17,006 nt of DNA from an uncultured Collinsella sp. (GTDB taxonomy: Bacteria; Actinomycetota; Coriobacteriia; Coriobacteriales; Coriobacteriaceae). Positions 1-6,411 of the stretch are shown here, piece by piece. The stretch is from assembly GCA_900550965.1 (NCBI GenBank), contig URUC01000039.1, positions 1-17,006 on the forward strand. Direction: 5' to 3'. Each line of letters starts with the position of its first letter. The stretch's first letter is position 1. A program made the position numbers and the translations under genes. Below the pieces are notes generated by a model. It saw only the letters and a list, made by a program, of their open reading frames with translations, was not told the DNA's origin and searched no databases.

Positions 1-152
1 AAAATAGTTTTTGGAGTTGTCCCGACTTTTGTCCCCGAAGCCGACGAAACGCGACAGGGTGTCACCTGGCGGCACTCGATTCGAGACGGCACCGAAAACT
101 GGATGCAACCGGAATGACAGGACGGCAGAACCGAAGCCATCGAGTAGGGATA

Positions 153-183
153 GAAAAAAGCCCGGGTGCCATGGCATCCGGGC
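153..183 (-). terminator. Rho-independent terminator after rplX
   Basis: Read on the minus strand, an 11-bp GC-rich stem (arms at 173-183 and 160-170, one A/C mismatch) is followed directly by six T residues (plus-strand A run at 154-159). It starts 30 nt after the rplX stop. The plus-strand side lacks a comparable T run, so it works best for the ribosomal operon. Its place is notable because rplE normally follows rplX in the same transcript. Bases 1-152 beyond it hold no convincing reading frame. Confidence 0.85.
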
Positions 184-213
184 CTTTGCTAGCAACTTGA
201 TGTTGCGGGCAGC

Positions 214-519
214 TTAGAACTTGTGGCCGCACTTCTTGCAGACGCGCAGCTTGTTCTTGCCGTCCTTCTCGTGACCGACGCGGGTAACCTTACCGCACTC
301 GGGGCAAACGAGATTGACGTTGGAGGCGTCGATGGGAGCCTCCTGCGAAACGATGCCGCCCTGCTGGTTGGCAGCGTTGGGCTTGACGGCCTTCTTGACG
401 ACCGAAACGCCCTCGACAACGACCTTGTTCTCGGCGGGGAGAGCACGCAGGACAACGCCCTGCTTGCCGCGATCCTTACCAGAGAGAACCTGGACCTTAT
501 CGCCCTTCTTGATATACAT
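214..519 (-). CDS. rplX: 50S ribosomal protein L24
   Basis: This 101-residue protein is an early assembly protein of the large subunit that binds 23S rRNA. The N-terminus has the KOW-type pattern MYIKKGDKVQVLSGKDRGKQ followed by a conserved GGI segment. The C-terminus carries two cysteine pairs, C72/C75 (CPEC) and C94/C97 (CKKC), forming a probable zinc ribbon that is found in some bacterial L24 proteins but missing from the E. coli type. A GGGGAG ribosome binding site precedes the ATG. The gene lies 13 nt after rplN and is the last gene of the operon, followed by a strong terminator. Identity is clear. Confidence 0.97.
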   Translation of the reverse strand: MYIKKGDKVQVLSGKDRGKQGVVLRALPAENKVVVEGVSVVKKAVKPNAANQQGGIVSQEAPIDASNVNLVCPECGKVTRVGHEKDGKNKLRVCKKCGHKF

Positions 520-532
520 ATATCTCCCCTAA

Positions 533-901
533 CTACAGGGTCTCGGGAGCGAGCGAGACGATCTTCATGTACTTCTTGTCACGAAGCTCGCGAGCGACGG
601 GCCCGAAGATACGGGTGCCGACGGGCGAACCATCGTTGTTGATGACAACGCAGGCGTTCTCATCAAAGCGAATGTAGGAGCCATCCTTGCGGCGGATCTC
701 CTTAACGGTGCGAACGACGACGCAACGGACAACGTCCTTCTTCTTGACGTTGGCGCCAGGGGTAGCCTCCTGGACAGCACCGATGAACACATCGCCGATG
801 CCTGCATAACGACGCTTGGAACCGCCAAGCACCTTGATGCAGCGAATCTTGCGAGCGCCGGAGTTGTCGGCGACGTTCAGCATGGTTTGCATCTGAATCA
901 T
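533..901 (-). CDS. rplN: 50S ribosomal protein L14
   Basis: This 122-residue protein has the usual L14 length and the conserved opening MIQMQTMLNVADNSGARKI. L14 sits on the subunit interface of the 50S particle and contacts L19 and 16S rRNA. The central segment KKKDVVRCVVVRTVKEIRR and the ending RELRDKKYMKIVSLAPETL are typical. A GGAGGA ribosome binding site lies 9 nt before the ATG. The 118-nt gap to rpsQ upstream is large for this operon and contains a small hairpin. rplX follows 13 nt downstream. Confidence 0.98.
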   Translation of the reverse strand: MIQMQTMLNVADNSGARKIRCIKVLGGSKRRYAGIGDVFIGAVQEATPGANVKKKDVVRCVVVRTVKEIRRKDGSYIRFDENACVVINNDGSPVGTRIFGPVARELRDKKYMKIVSLAPETL

Positions 902-961
902 GGTAGATGTTCCTCCGAACTAAGAACCGAAGAGAGGTGCGCAGCCTTTATACGGCCCGTG

Positions 962-980
962 GTATGCAAGCCAGGCATAC
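962..980 (-). other. Small hairpin in the rpsQ-rplN spacer
   Basis: A perfect 6-bp dyad (GTATGC and GCATAC) encloses 7 nt in the 118-nt spacer between rpsQ and rplN. A TATAAA-like stretch lies just downstream on the minus strand (about 948-953), but I see no matching -35 box at proper spacing. It could be a processing site, a weak attenuator or a promoter-associated dyad. No function can be assigned from sequence alone. Confidence 0.4.
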
Positions 981-1019
981 GCACATCTTCGGAAACGTAC
1001 AAGTCGTAAGAGCGACTGC

Positions 1020-1280
1020 TTATTTAGCGCGCTCGACGACCTCGATGAGGCGCCAACGCTTCATCTTGGACATAGGACGGGTCTCCATAACGCGGACGGT
1101 ATCGCCCACGCCAGCCGTGCACTCCTCGTCGTGAGCGTGCAGCTTCTTGGAGCTGGTCATCATCTTGCCGTACTTGGGGTGACGCTTGCGCTCGGTGATG
1201 GTGACAACAATGGTCTTGGCACCGGAGACGGAGGTAACGACACCCGTACGGACCTTACGCGAGTTACGCGAATCAGTCAT
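1020..1280 (-). CDS. rpsQ: 30S ribosomal protein S17
   Basis: This 86-residue protein is an OB-fold primary binder of 16S rRNA. The pattern RTGVVTSVSGAKTIVVTI, then ERKRHPKYGK and ending in MSKMKRWRLIEVVERAK, matches S17. A very good AAGGAG site precedes the ATG. The gene is 16 nt after rpmC, in the conserved order rplP-rpmC-rpsQ-rplN. Length is normal for the family. No oddities. Confidence 0.98.
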   Translation of the reverse strand: MTDSRNSRKVRTGVVTSVSGAKTIVVTITERKRHPKYGKMMTSSKKLHAHDEECTAGVGDTVRVMETRPMSKMKRWRLIEVVERAK

Positions 1281-1296
1281 GTTCTCTCCTTAGGTC

Positions 1297-1512
1297 CTAC
1301 TCGGCGACAGCGGACTTCTCCGCTGCGATCTCGCGGGCGCGCTGCTCCGTGAGGACGCGAGCGATGTCCTTCTTCACGGTGTTGACGCGAGCGGTGTTGT
1401 CCAGCTGGCTGGTGGCCATCTGGAAACGAAGGTTAAAGAGCTCGGCGCGCATTTCCTTCAGCTTCTCAACGAGCTGAGCGTCCGAGAGCTCACGAATCTC
1501 TGCGGGCTTCAT
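1297..1512 (-). CDS. rpmC: 50S ribosomal protein L29
   Basis: This 71-residue, mostly helical protein sits near the polypeptide exit tunnel next to L23. The opening MKPAEIRELSDAQLVEKLKEMRAELFNLRFQ and the later NTVKKDIARVLTEQRARE are characteristic. The ATG overlaps the rplP stop codon in a TAATG arrangement, so translation is probably coupled. The C-terminal EIAAEKSAVAE tail is slightly longer than minimal L29 proteins but within the family range. Confidence 0.97.
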   Translation of the reverse strand: MKPAEIRELSDAQLVEKLKEMRAELFNLRFQMATSQLDNTARVNTVKKDIARVLTEQRAREIAAEKSAVAE

Positions 1513-2015
1513 TAGTTCTCCTCCTTGGCGGCGGCGGCGTCCTCAGCAGCCCACTTGGCCTCGAGAGCGGCCTCCTCAGCCATCTCCTTCTCGATGCGCT
1601 GCTCAGCGTTCTTAGCAGCAACAATCTTGGTCTTGATGGGAAGCTTGTGCTGTGCAAGACGCAGAGCCTCGCGAGCGACCTCCTCGGGCACGCCCTTGAC
1701 CTCGAACATGATGCGGCCGGGCTTGACGACGGCCACCCACTCCTCGGGGTTACCCTTACCAGAACCCATGCGAGTCTCGGCAGGCTTCTTGGTGATGGGC
1801 TTATCGGGGAAGATCGTGATGTAGACACGACCGCCACGCTTCATGTAGCGGGTCATGGCAATACGAGCGGCCTCGATCTGACGGTTGGTGATCCAATGGG
1901 CCTCGAGAGCCTGGATACCAAACTCGCCGAAATGCAGCTCGGTATTACCCTTGGCCTGGCCCTTCATGGAGCCACGCTGCACCTTGCGGTGAAGAATACG
2001 CTTAGGGGCAAGCAC
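1512..2015 (-). CDS. rplP: 50S ribosomal protein L16 with acidic C-terminal extension
   Basis: L16 lies by the A site of the 50S subunit and helps position tRNA. Residues 1 to about 132 match the family closely (MLAPKRILHRK start, WITNRQIEAARIAMTRYMKRGG, KKPAETRMGSGKGNPEEWVAVVKPG split over the core, ending HKLPIKTKIV). About 35 further residues, rich in Ala and Glu, follow, giving 167 residues against roughly 136-145 in typical bacteria. The start codon is GTG at 2013-2015. It shares one base with the rpsC stop and has a GAGGAGGGG binding site ahead of it, which supports coupled translation. The stop overlaps the rpmC start. Confidence 0.96.
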   Translation of the reverse strand: MLAPKRILHRKVQRGSMKGQAKGNTELHFGEFGIQALEAHWITNRQIEAARIAMTRYMKRGGRVYITIFPDKPITKKPAETRMGSGKGNPEEWVAVVKPGRIMFEVKGVPEEVAREALRLAQHKLPIKTKIVAAKNAEQRIEKEMAEEAALEAKWAAEDAAAAKEEN

Positions 2016-2725
2016 TACTGACCCCTCCTCTCGGAGTTACGACGACGAGGACGGGAAGAGCCCTCGAGTGCAGGGTTGGGAACAGGCTGGCCCGGGAGCT
2101 TCTCGCCCAGGTAGATCCAGACCTTCACGCCGCAAGCGCCCATGGTGGTGCTGGCGACAGCCGTGCCGTAGTCGATCTTGGCACGGAGGGTGTGCAGAGG
2201 CACGCGACCCTCGCGGTACCACTCACGACGGCCCATCTCGGCACCGCCGAGACGACCGGAGCACTGGATACGGATACCCTTAGCGCCGGCCTTGCGGGCG
2301 GACTGGACAGCCTTGCGCATAGCGCGACGGAAGGCAACGCGGCCCTCGAGCTGCTCGGCGATAGACTGAGCAACGAGGTTGGCGTCGAGCTCGGGGCGCT
2401 TGATCTCGACAACGTCGACGGAGAGCTGGCCCTTGGAGACGCCAGCGACCTTCTCGAGCTCGGTGCGGAGGGTATCGATCTCGGCACCCTTCTTACCGAT
2501 GACAACGCCGGGGCGAGCGGTGAGGATGATGACCTTCACCTTGTCGCCAGCGCGCTCGATCTCGACGCGGGAGACAGCTGCGCGGGAAAGACGCTTCTCG
2601 AGGTACTTGCGGATCTCGAGATCGTTACCGAGGGTCTTAGCGTAATCCTTCTCTGCGAACCAGCGGGAGCGCCAGTTCTCGGTGATGCCAAGACGGAAGC
2701 CGGTGGGGTAGACTTTCTGACCCAT
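2015..2725 (-). CDS. rpsC: 30S ribosomal protein S3
   Basis: This 236-residue protein forms part of the mRNA entry channel of the 30S subunit. It starts MGQKVYPTGFRLGITENWRS and carries a KH RNA-binding domain with the GxxG loop at residues 77-80 (VVIGKKGAEID). The C-terminal S3 domain shows GRLGGAEMGRREWYREGRVP and a basic tail. The gene begins 6 nt after rplV and its stop overlaps the rplP GTG start by one base. Length and order are normal. Confidence 0.98.
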   Translation of the reverse strand: MGQKVYPTGFRLGITENWRSRWFAEKDYAKTLGNDLEIRKYLEKRLSRAAVSRVEIERAGDKVKVIILTARPGVVIGKKGAEIDTLRTELEKVAGVSKGQLSVDVVEIKRPELDANLVAQSIAEQLEGRVAFRRAMRKAVQSARKAGAKGIRIQCSGRLGGAEMGRREWYREGRVPLHTLRAKIDYGTAVASTTMGACGVKVWIYLGEKLPGQPVPNPALEGSSRPRRRNSERRGQ

Positions 2726-2731
2726 ACAGCT

Positions 2732-3103
2732 TTACGCCTCCTTTCGAGGAGCAACGACGACGGTGATGTGGGAAGTACGCTTCAGAATGCGAGAAGCGGA
2801 ACCCTTGGCGCGGGGACGGATGCGCTTAAGCGTCGGACCCTCGTCAACATAGGCAGCGGCGACAACCAGGTTGTCGGCACGCAGACCGTTGTTGTTCTCG
2901 GCGTTCGCAACGGCGGAACGGAGAACCTTCTCGACATCCACGGCGACGGCGCGGTCGCAGAAGTGGAGGATGTCGAAGGCCTGAGCGACAGGCTTGCGGC
3001 GGATCAGATCGACCACCAGGCGGGCCTTGCTGGGGGAAACACGCACGTACTTAGCGACGGCGCGAACCTCGGTGGCCTCAGTTTCAATAGACTTAGTTGC
3101 CAT
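2732..3103 (-). CDS. rplV: 50S ribosomal protein L22
   Basis: This 123-residue protein has an extended beta hairpin lining the exit tunnel. Diagnostic segments are YVRVSPSKARLVVDLIRRKPV, the AVANAENNNGL region and the hairpin PTLKRIRPRAKGSASRILKRTSHITVVV in parts. A GGGGG-type binding site lies ahead of the ATG. It sits 14 nt after rpsS and 6 nt before rpsC, the standard order. Confidence 0.98.
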   Translation of the reverse strand: MATKSIETEATEVRAVAKYVRVSPSKARLVVDLIRRKPVAQAFDILHFCDRAVAVDVEKVLRSAVANAENNNGLRADNLVVAAAYVDEGPTLKRIRPRAKGSASRILKRTSHITVVVAPRKEA

Positions 3104-3117
3104 TTACGGTTAACCCC

Positions 3118-3378
3118 CTATTTGGCCTTGTGGCCACGGAACGTACGAGTCGGCGCGAACTCGCCGAGCTTGTGACCAACCATGGACTCGGTAACATACA
3201 CGGGCACATGCTTGCGGCCGTCGTGGACGGCGATGGTGTGACCAACCATCTCGGGGAAGATGGTGGACGCGCGGGACCAGGTCTTCACGACGTCCTTCTT
3301 GCCAGCCTCGTTCATCGCGGTGATACGCGAGAGAAGGCGAGTCTCCACGAACGGGCCCTTTTTGAGACTTCTGCTCAT
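3118..3378 (-). CDS. rpsS: 30S ribosomal protein S19
   Basis: This 86-residue protein in the head of the 30S subunit works with S13 near the decoding region. The start MSRSLKKGPFVE, the central TWSRASTIFPEMVGHTIAVH and the end GEFAPTRTFRGHKAK are all conserved. A TAGGAGA binding site lies 8 nt before the ATG. Length is normal. The rplB stop lies 32 nt upstream and rplV follows 14 nt downstream. Confidence 0.98.
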   Translation of the reverse strand: MSRSLKKGPFVETRLLSRITAMNEAGKKDVVKTWSRASTIFPEMVGHTIAVHDGRKHVPVYVTESMVGHKLGEFAPTRTFRGHKAK

Positions 3379-3410
3379 AAGTGCTTTCTCCTAAAACTCG
3401 GTATCCGAAA

Positions 3411-4241
3411 TTACTTCTTACGGCGACGAATGATGTGCTGGTTCGAGACCTTCTTCTTCTTGCGCGTACGAAGGCCCTTCGTCGGCTTACCCCAGGGGGT
3501 AACAGAGGGACGACCAGAGGTGTGGTTCTTGCCCTCGCCACCGCCGTGCGGGTGGTCGACAGGGTTCATGACGGTACCGCGGACGGTCGGGCGCACGTTC
3601 ATGTGACGCTTACGGCCGGCCTTGCCGATGACGATGTTGGCGTGATCGGCGTTGCCGACCTCACCGACGGTGGCGCGGCAGGTAACGAGGATGCGGCGCA
3701 TCTCGGAGGAAGGCATACGGACGATAGCGTACTTGCCCTCCTTACCCATCAGCTGGCAGGAGTTACCGGCGGAACGGGCGATAGCAGCGCCCTTGCCCGG
3801 CTGGAACTCGACGGCGTGGATAAGCGTACCCACGGGGATGTCGGCGAGGGGCAGAGCGTTGCCCGGCTTGATGTCGGCGTCAGAACCGGACATGATGGTC
3901 TGACCGACCTCGAGGCCCTTGGGGGCCAGGATGTAGCGCTTCTCACCGTCAGCGTAGTGCAGCAGAGCGATGCGAGCGGAACGGTTCGGATCGTACTCGA
4001 TCGTGGCAACCTTGGCGGGCACACCGTCCTTGTTGCGCTTGAAGTCGATCACGCGGTAACGACGCTTCACGCCGCCGCCCTGGTGGCGGGTGGTGATGCG
4101 GCCGTTGTTGTTACGACCGGCCTTCTTGGGCAGGGGCTCGAGAAGAGACTTCTCGGGCTTGGTGCAGGTGATCTCGGAGAAATCGGAGATCGTCTGCCAA
4201 CGCCTACCAGCGGAGGTCGGCTTAAGGTGCTTTACAGCCAT
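3411..4241 (-). CDS. rplB: 50S ribosomal protein L2
   Basis: L2 binds domain IV of 23S rRNA near the peptidyl-transferase centre and is needed for subunit joining. At 276 residues it has the usual length. The motif VDHPHGGGEGKNH near the C-terminus contains His230, which matches the conserved His229 of E. coli L2. The open frame continues upstream of Met1. I place the start at the ATG at 4239-4241 because MAVKHLKPTSAGRRWQTISD matches the family and AAAGGG precedes it at proper spacing. Unusually, 179 nt of structured non-coding sequence separate it from rplW. Confidence 0.97.
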   Translation of the reverse strand: MAVKHLKPTSAGRRWQTISDFSEITCTKPEKSLLEPLPKKAGRNNNGRITTRHQGGGVKRRYRVIDFKRNKDGVPAKVATIEYDPNRSARIALLHYADGEKRYILAPKGLEVGQTIMSGSDADIKPGNALPLADIPVGTLIHAVEFQPGKGAAIARSAGNSCQLMGKEGKYAIVRMPSSEMRRILVTCRATVGEVGNADHANIVIGKAGRKRHMNVRPTVRGTVMNPVDHPHGGGEGKNHTSGRPSVTPWGKPTKGLRTRKKKKVSNQHIIRRRKK

Positions 4242-4271
4242 TACAATCCCTTTCAATAGGAATCCGTTAGC

Positions 4272-4312
4272 CATCGCAGACAGGGATTCGAGGTTCTGCC
4301 TCGGGTGCGATG
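4272..4312 (-). other. Two-tier RNA stem in the rplB leader
   Basis: On the minus-strand transcript a perfect 7-bp outer helix (CATCGCA at the 5' side, arms 4306-4312 and 4272-4278) encloses a 5-bp inner hairpin (CGAGG with CCTCG, arms 4299-4303 and 4289-4293, 5-nt loop). The whole unit ends about 30 nt before the rplB start codon. The nesting of two perfect helices in a 179-nt gap inside a ribosomal protein operon suggests a cis-regulatory leader, but this is inference. I do not recognise it as a named r-protein leader family. Confidence 0.5.
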
Positions 4313-4321
4313 ACACCGGAC

Positions 4322-4347
4322 GTATACACGGTTCCGGGCGTGTCCAT
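4322..4347 (-). repeat. Shared 26-bp element, copy upstream of rplB
   Basis: This 26-bp element matches 6187-6212 upstream of rplC at 23 of 26 positions in the same orientation. Plus-strand shared blocks are GTATACACGG, then GGGCGT, then TCCAT. On the minus-strand RNA both copies can form a 5-bp stem (AYACG with CGUGU) around an 8-nt loop. One of the three differences keeps the pair by swapping C-G for U-G. The minus-strand end GTGTATAC also resembles a -10 region. It may be a promoter, operator or RNA site; position and conservation do not decide between these. Confidence 0.55.
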
Positions 4348-4365
4348 TTTATACGCCCAAAACCT

Positions 4366-4403
4366 TGAGCTCTCGCCTCCCCTTTTTGGGAGGCATGAGC
4401 TCA
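4366..4403 (-). other. Hairpin after rplW (possible weak terminator or processing site)
   Basis: Just after the rplW stop, minus-strand RNA can fold into a 7-bp GC-rich stem (GCCTCCC with GGGAGGC, 6-nt loop rich in A) extended after a 2x2 internal loop by another 7 bp (TGAGCTC with GAGCTCA). Downstream there is only a short GTTTTGG stretch, so a full Rho-independent terminator is doubtful. Partial termination or RNase processing between rplW and rplB would fit the long spacer. Confidence 0.5.
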
Positions 4404-4420
4404 CTCAACAGCAGCGAGTC

Positions 4421-4708
4421 TTAGGCCTGGTTGCCAAAGACCTCGATGGTGTCGCCCTCGGCCAGCGTGACGATGGCCTTCTTCCAAGAACGGGTCTTGC
4501 CGGCGACATAGCGCACGCGCTTGGTCTTGGGCTTGACCGTCAGGGTGTTCACGCGAACGACCTTGACGCCGAAGATCTCCTCGACAGCGTCCTTGATCTG
4601 ATACTTGTTAGCATCCTTGGCGACCTCGAACGTGTACTTGTTCTGCTCCATGCCGGAGAAGGAACGCTCGGACACGATCGGACGGATGATGATCTCGTGG
4701 GCGGTCAT
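4421..4708 (-). CDS. rplW: 50S ribosomal protein L23
   Basis: This 95-residue protein lies at the exit of the ribosomal tunnel and docks trigger factor and SRP. The beginning MTAHEIIIRPIVSERSFSGME, the central YTFEVAKDANKYQIKDAVEE and the VKVVRVNTLTVKPKTKR segment are typical. The ATG follows the rplD TAA with no gap, and a GGAGGTG binding site sits inside the end of rplD, implying coupled translation. A hairpin and a 179-nt spacer follow it. Confidence 0.98.
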   Translation of the reverse strand: MTAHEIIIRPIVSERSFSGMEQNKYTFEVAKDANKYQIKDAVEEIFGVKVVRVNTLTVKPKTKRVRYVAGKTRSWKKAIVTLAEGDTIEVFGNQA

Positions 4709-5335
4709 TTATGCAAGCACCTCCCCGAAGTGAGCGGCGATGTCGGCGGGCATCAGCACAGCGTTGTTGTTGACGAGATCGTAGGTGTTTGCCTCGTCAG
4801 CGGTGATGATGAACGTCTTGGGAATGTTGCGGAACGACAGGTAGGCGTTGACGTCCTCATCGCGAACGATGACGGTCAGACGCTTGCCCTCAAGGCCGAG
4901 AGCCTTGAGCATGGCGACGGCAGCCTTGGTGGAAGGCTTCTCGAAGCCGTAGTCGTCGACGAGCACGAGCTCGCCATCGGCCAGCTTGGCGGACAGCGCG
5001 GAGCGCATAGCCAGCTTGACCTCCTTGTTGTTCATACGCTTAGCGTAGGAACGGGGCTTGGGGGCGAAGACAACGCCACCGTGACGCCACTGGGCAGCAC
5101 GGATGGAACCCTGGCGGGCACGGCCGGTGCCCTTCTGACGCCAAGGCTTCTTGCCGCCACCGGAAACCTCAGAGCGACCCTTAGCAGACTGGGTGCCCTG
5201 ACGCCAAGAGGCCATCTGGCACTTGACGATGTGGTGCATAACGTGGATGTTCGGCTCGATGCCGTACACCTCAGCGGCGAGCTCGGCCTCGGCGACCTTC
5301 TTGCCCTCGCTGTTCTTTACTTCAAACTTTGCCAT
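4709..5335 (-). CDS. rplD: 50S ribosomal protein L4
   Basis: At 208 residues this is a normal-length L4. Its long loop (SGGGKKPWRQKGTGRARQGS) reaches into the exit tunnel. The C-terminal globular part includes LVLVDDYGFEKPSTKAAVAM and NIPKTFIITADE. In enteric bacteria L4 is also the repressor of its own operon; whether that applies here is unknown, although the rplC leader is structured. An AAGGAGA binding site precedes the ATG. It is 46 nt after rplC and abuts rplW. Confidence 0.98.
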   Translation of the reverse strand: MAKFEVKNSEGKKVAEAELAAEVYGIEPNIHVMHHIVKCQMASWRQGTQSAKGRSEVSGGGKKPWRQKGTGRARQGSIRAAQWRHGGVVFAPKPRSYAKRMNNKEVKLAMRSALSAKLADGELVLVDDYGFEKPSTKAAVAMLKALGLEGKRLTVIVRDEDVNAYLSFRNIPKTFIITADEANTYDLVNNNAVLMPADIAAHFGEVLA

Positions 5336-5381
5336 TTAAGTGTTCTCCTTGGTATGACGCTGGGCTAAATGGGCTGGGCCC

Positions 5382-6002
5382 TTAGGCCATACGGATGGCG
5401 ACGAGACCATTCTTGGCACCCGGGACAGCGCCCTTGACCAAGATAAGGTTCTGCTCGGCATCGATGCGGACAACGGAAAGGTTCTTGACGGTAACGCGCT
5501 CGTTACCCATGTGACCGGCCATCTTTACGCCCTTGAGGACGCGCGCAGGATAGGCGCACTGACCGATAGAACCGGGGTGACGCTGGAAGTGAGAACCATG
5601 CGTCATAGGACCGCGGCGCTGACCCCAGCGCTTGATGCGACCCTGGAAGCCCTTACCCTTGGAGGTACCGATGACGTCGACCTTCTCGACATCAGCGAAA
5701 TCAGCGACGGTGACGACCTCGCCGACCTTGTGCTCCTCGCCGTTCTCGACGCGGACCTCACGAAGGAAGCGGACAGGCTCGACGCCAGCCTTGGCGAAGT
5801 GACCAGCCATGGGCTTGTTCACGTTCTTGGCCTTGATGTCGCCGAAACCGATCTGGACGGCGTCATAGCCGTCGGTTGCCTGAGTTTTAACCTGCGAGAC
5901 AGCGCAGGGGCCAGCCTGGATGACCGTGACGGGAACGACGTTGTCGTCCTCGTCCCAAACCTGGGTCATGCCAATCTTGCGGCCGAGAATCATGCTGATC
6001 AA
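5382..6002 (-). CDS. rplC: 50S ribosomal protein L3
   Basis: L3 initiates 50S assembly and reaches towards the peptidyl-transferase centre. The family signature GKGFQGRIKRWGQRRGPMTH, then GSHFQRHPGSIGQ, GKM-like VKMAGHMGN and ERVTVKNL, is present. I favour a TTG start at 6000-6002 (MISM then ILGRKIGMTQ) because it gives the same four-residue lead as Bacillus L3 and has GGGA 7 nt upstream. An ATG at 5991-5993 is the alternative, with no clear binding site. It is the first gene of the operon here, since rpsJ does not precede it. Confidence 0.95.
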   Translation of the reverse strand: MISMILGRKIGMTQVWDEDDNVVPVTVIQAGPCAVSQVKTQATDGYDAVQIGFGDIKAKNVNKPMAGHFAKAGVEPVRFLREVRVENGEEHKVGEVVTVADFADVEKVDVIGTSKGKGFQGRIKRWGQRRGPMTHGSHFQRHPGSIGQCAYPARVLKGVKMAGHMGNERVTVKNLSVVRIDAEQNLILVKGAVPGAKNGLVAIRMA

Positions 6003-6009
6003 GATATGA

Positions 6010-6060
6010 TCCCAACTCTCGCGTGGTCTTGGGACAATGCGTACACCACCGAGCGTACGC
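6010..6060 (-). promoter_or_regulatory. Paired hairpins in the rplC leader
   Basis: Two adjacent perfect 6-bp stems lie immediately upstream of the rplC start. In transcription order they are GCGTAC/GTACGC with a 10-nt loop (6039-6060) and TCCCAA/TTGGGA with a 13-nt loop (6010-6034). The second includes the GGGA that would serve as binding site for the TTG start, so folding could control rplC translation. This is a sequence observation with an inferred role. Confidence 0.4.
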
Positions 6061-6186
6061 CCCTAGAGGACCACTACTTACACGACGTGCTCCCCAGCCT
6101 TGTATTTCGCCCGGACTACCTGACAACCCTATTAAGCAGGCATTTTGTCCAGCCAGAATACTCCCCTGGTTTCACACAGCTGTTTA

Positions 6187-6212
6187 GTATACACGGCTGC
6201 GGGCGTATCCAT
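6187..6212 (-). repeat. Shared 26-bp element, copy upstream of rplC
   Basis: This copy matches 4322-4347 at 23 of 26 positions, in the same orientation relative to the downstream ribosomal gene. On the minus strand it ends in GTGTATACT, so TATACT could be a -10 box about 180 nt before rplC; no convincing -35 box is visible 16-18 nt further up. As RNA it would fold to the same small 5-bp stem with one U-G pair. Confidence 0.55.
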
Positions 6213-6264
6213 CGAGATTCATATTTCACTCACATTGTTTACGCAGGTAAAGTGCGTGGAGTCG

Positions 6265-6411
6265 CCTGGGCTTGGCAGAGGGGCGGCGAAATATATTAAG
6301 TTTCCTGCTCTACAGTCCTGCGCAAGACGGAAAGCACATTAAGTGCTTTCCTTTGCGTGCGGAACTCGCGACAAACTTAATACATTTCGCCGCCCCTCTG
6401 CCAAGCTCGGG
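6265..6411. repeat. 34-bp near-perfect inverted repeat with an inner hairpin
   Basis: The arms at 6270-6303 and 6373-6406 are reverse complements over 34 bp with a single mismatch. Wobble pairing extends the RNA stem five pairs outward on each side, and weaker similarity (10 of 15) continues to 6256 and 6420. Between the arms is a second hairpin with a 9-bp perfect stem (GGAAAGCAC at 6329-6337 with GTGCTTTCC at 6343-6351, loop ATTAA), flanked by CGCAA/TTGCG. No transposase, target duplication or T run is evident. It could be a long RNA hairpin, a cruciform or a small non-autonomous element. Confidence 0.85.

Noticed and set aside
1..152. Possible gene or gene start beyond the rplX terminator, including a 68-codon plus-strand frame
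   Set aside because: The frame has no recognisable motif or binding site and overlaps the terminator; no rplE start is present on the minus strand.
2192..3175. A 327-codon open frame on the plus strand opposite rpsC and rplV
   Set aside because: Covers conserved ribosomal genes in antisense and has low-complexity, Gly/Leu/Asp-rich composition typical of shadows.
4310..5368. A 352-codon open frame on the plus strand opposite rplW and rplD
   Set aside because: Antisense to highly conserved ribosomal genes; no family resemblance.
6329..6351. Inner hairpin as Rho-independent terminator of the phosphatase gene
   Set aside because: The 9-bp stem is good but it is about 50% GC and no T run follows it on either strand.
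6265..6411. Insertion sequence or classic MITE
   Set aside because: No transposase and no clear target-site duplication flank the arms, so I list it as an inverted repeat of unknown nature and not as a mobile element.
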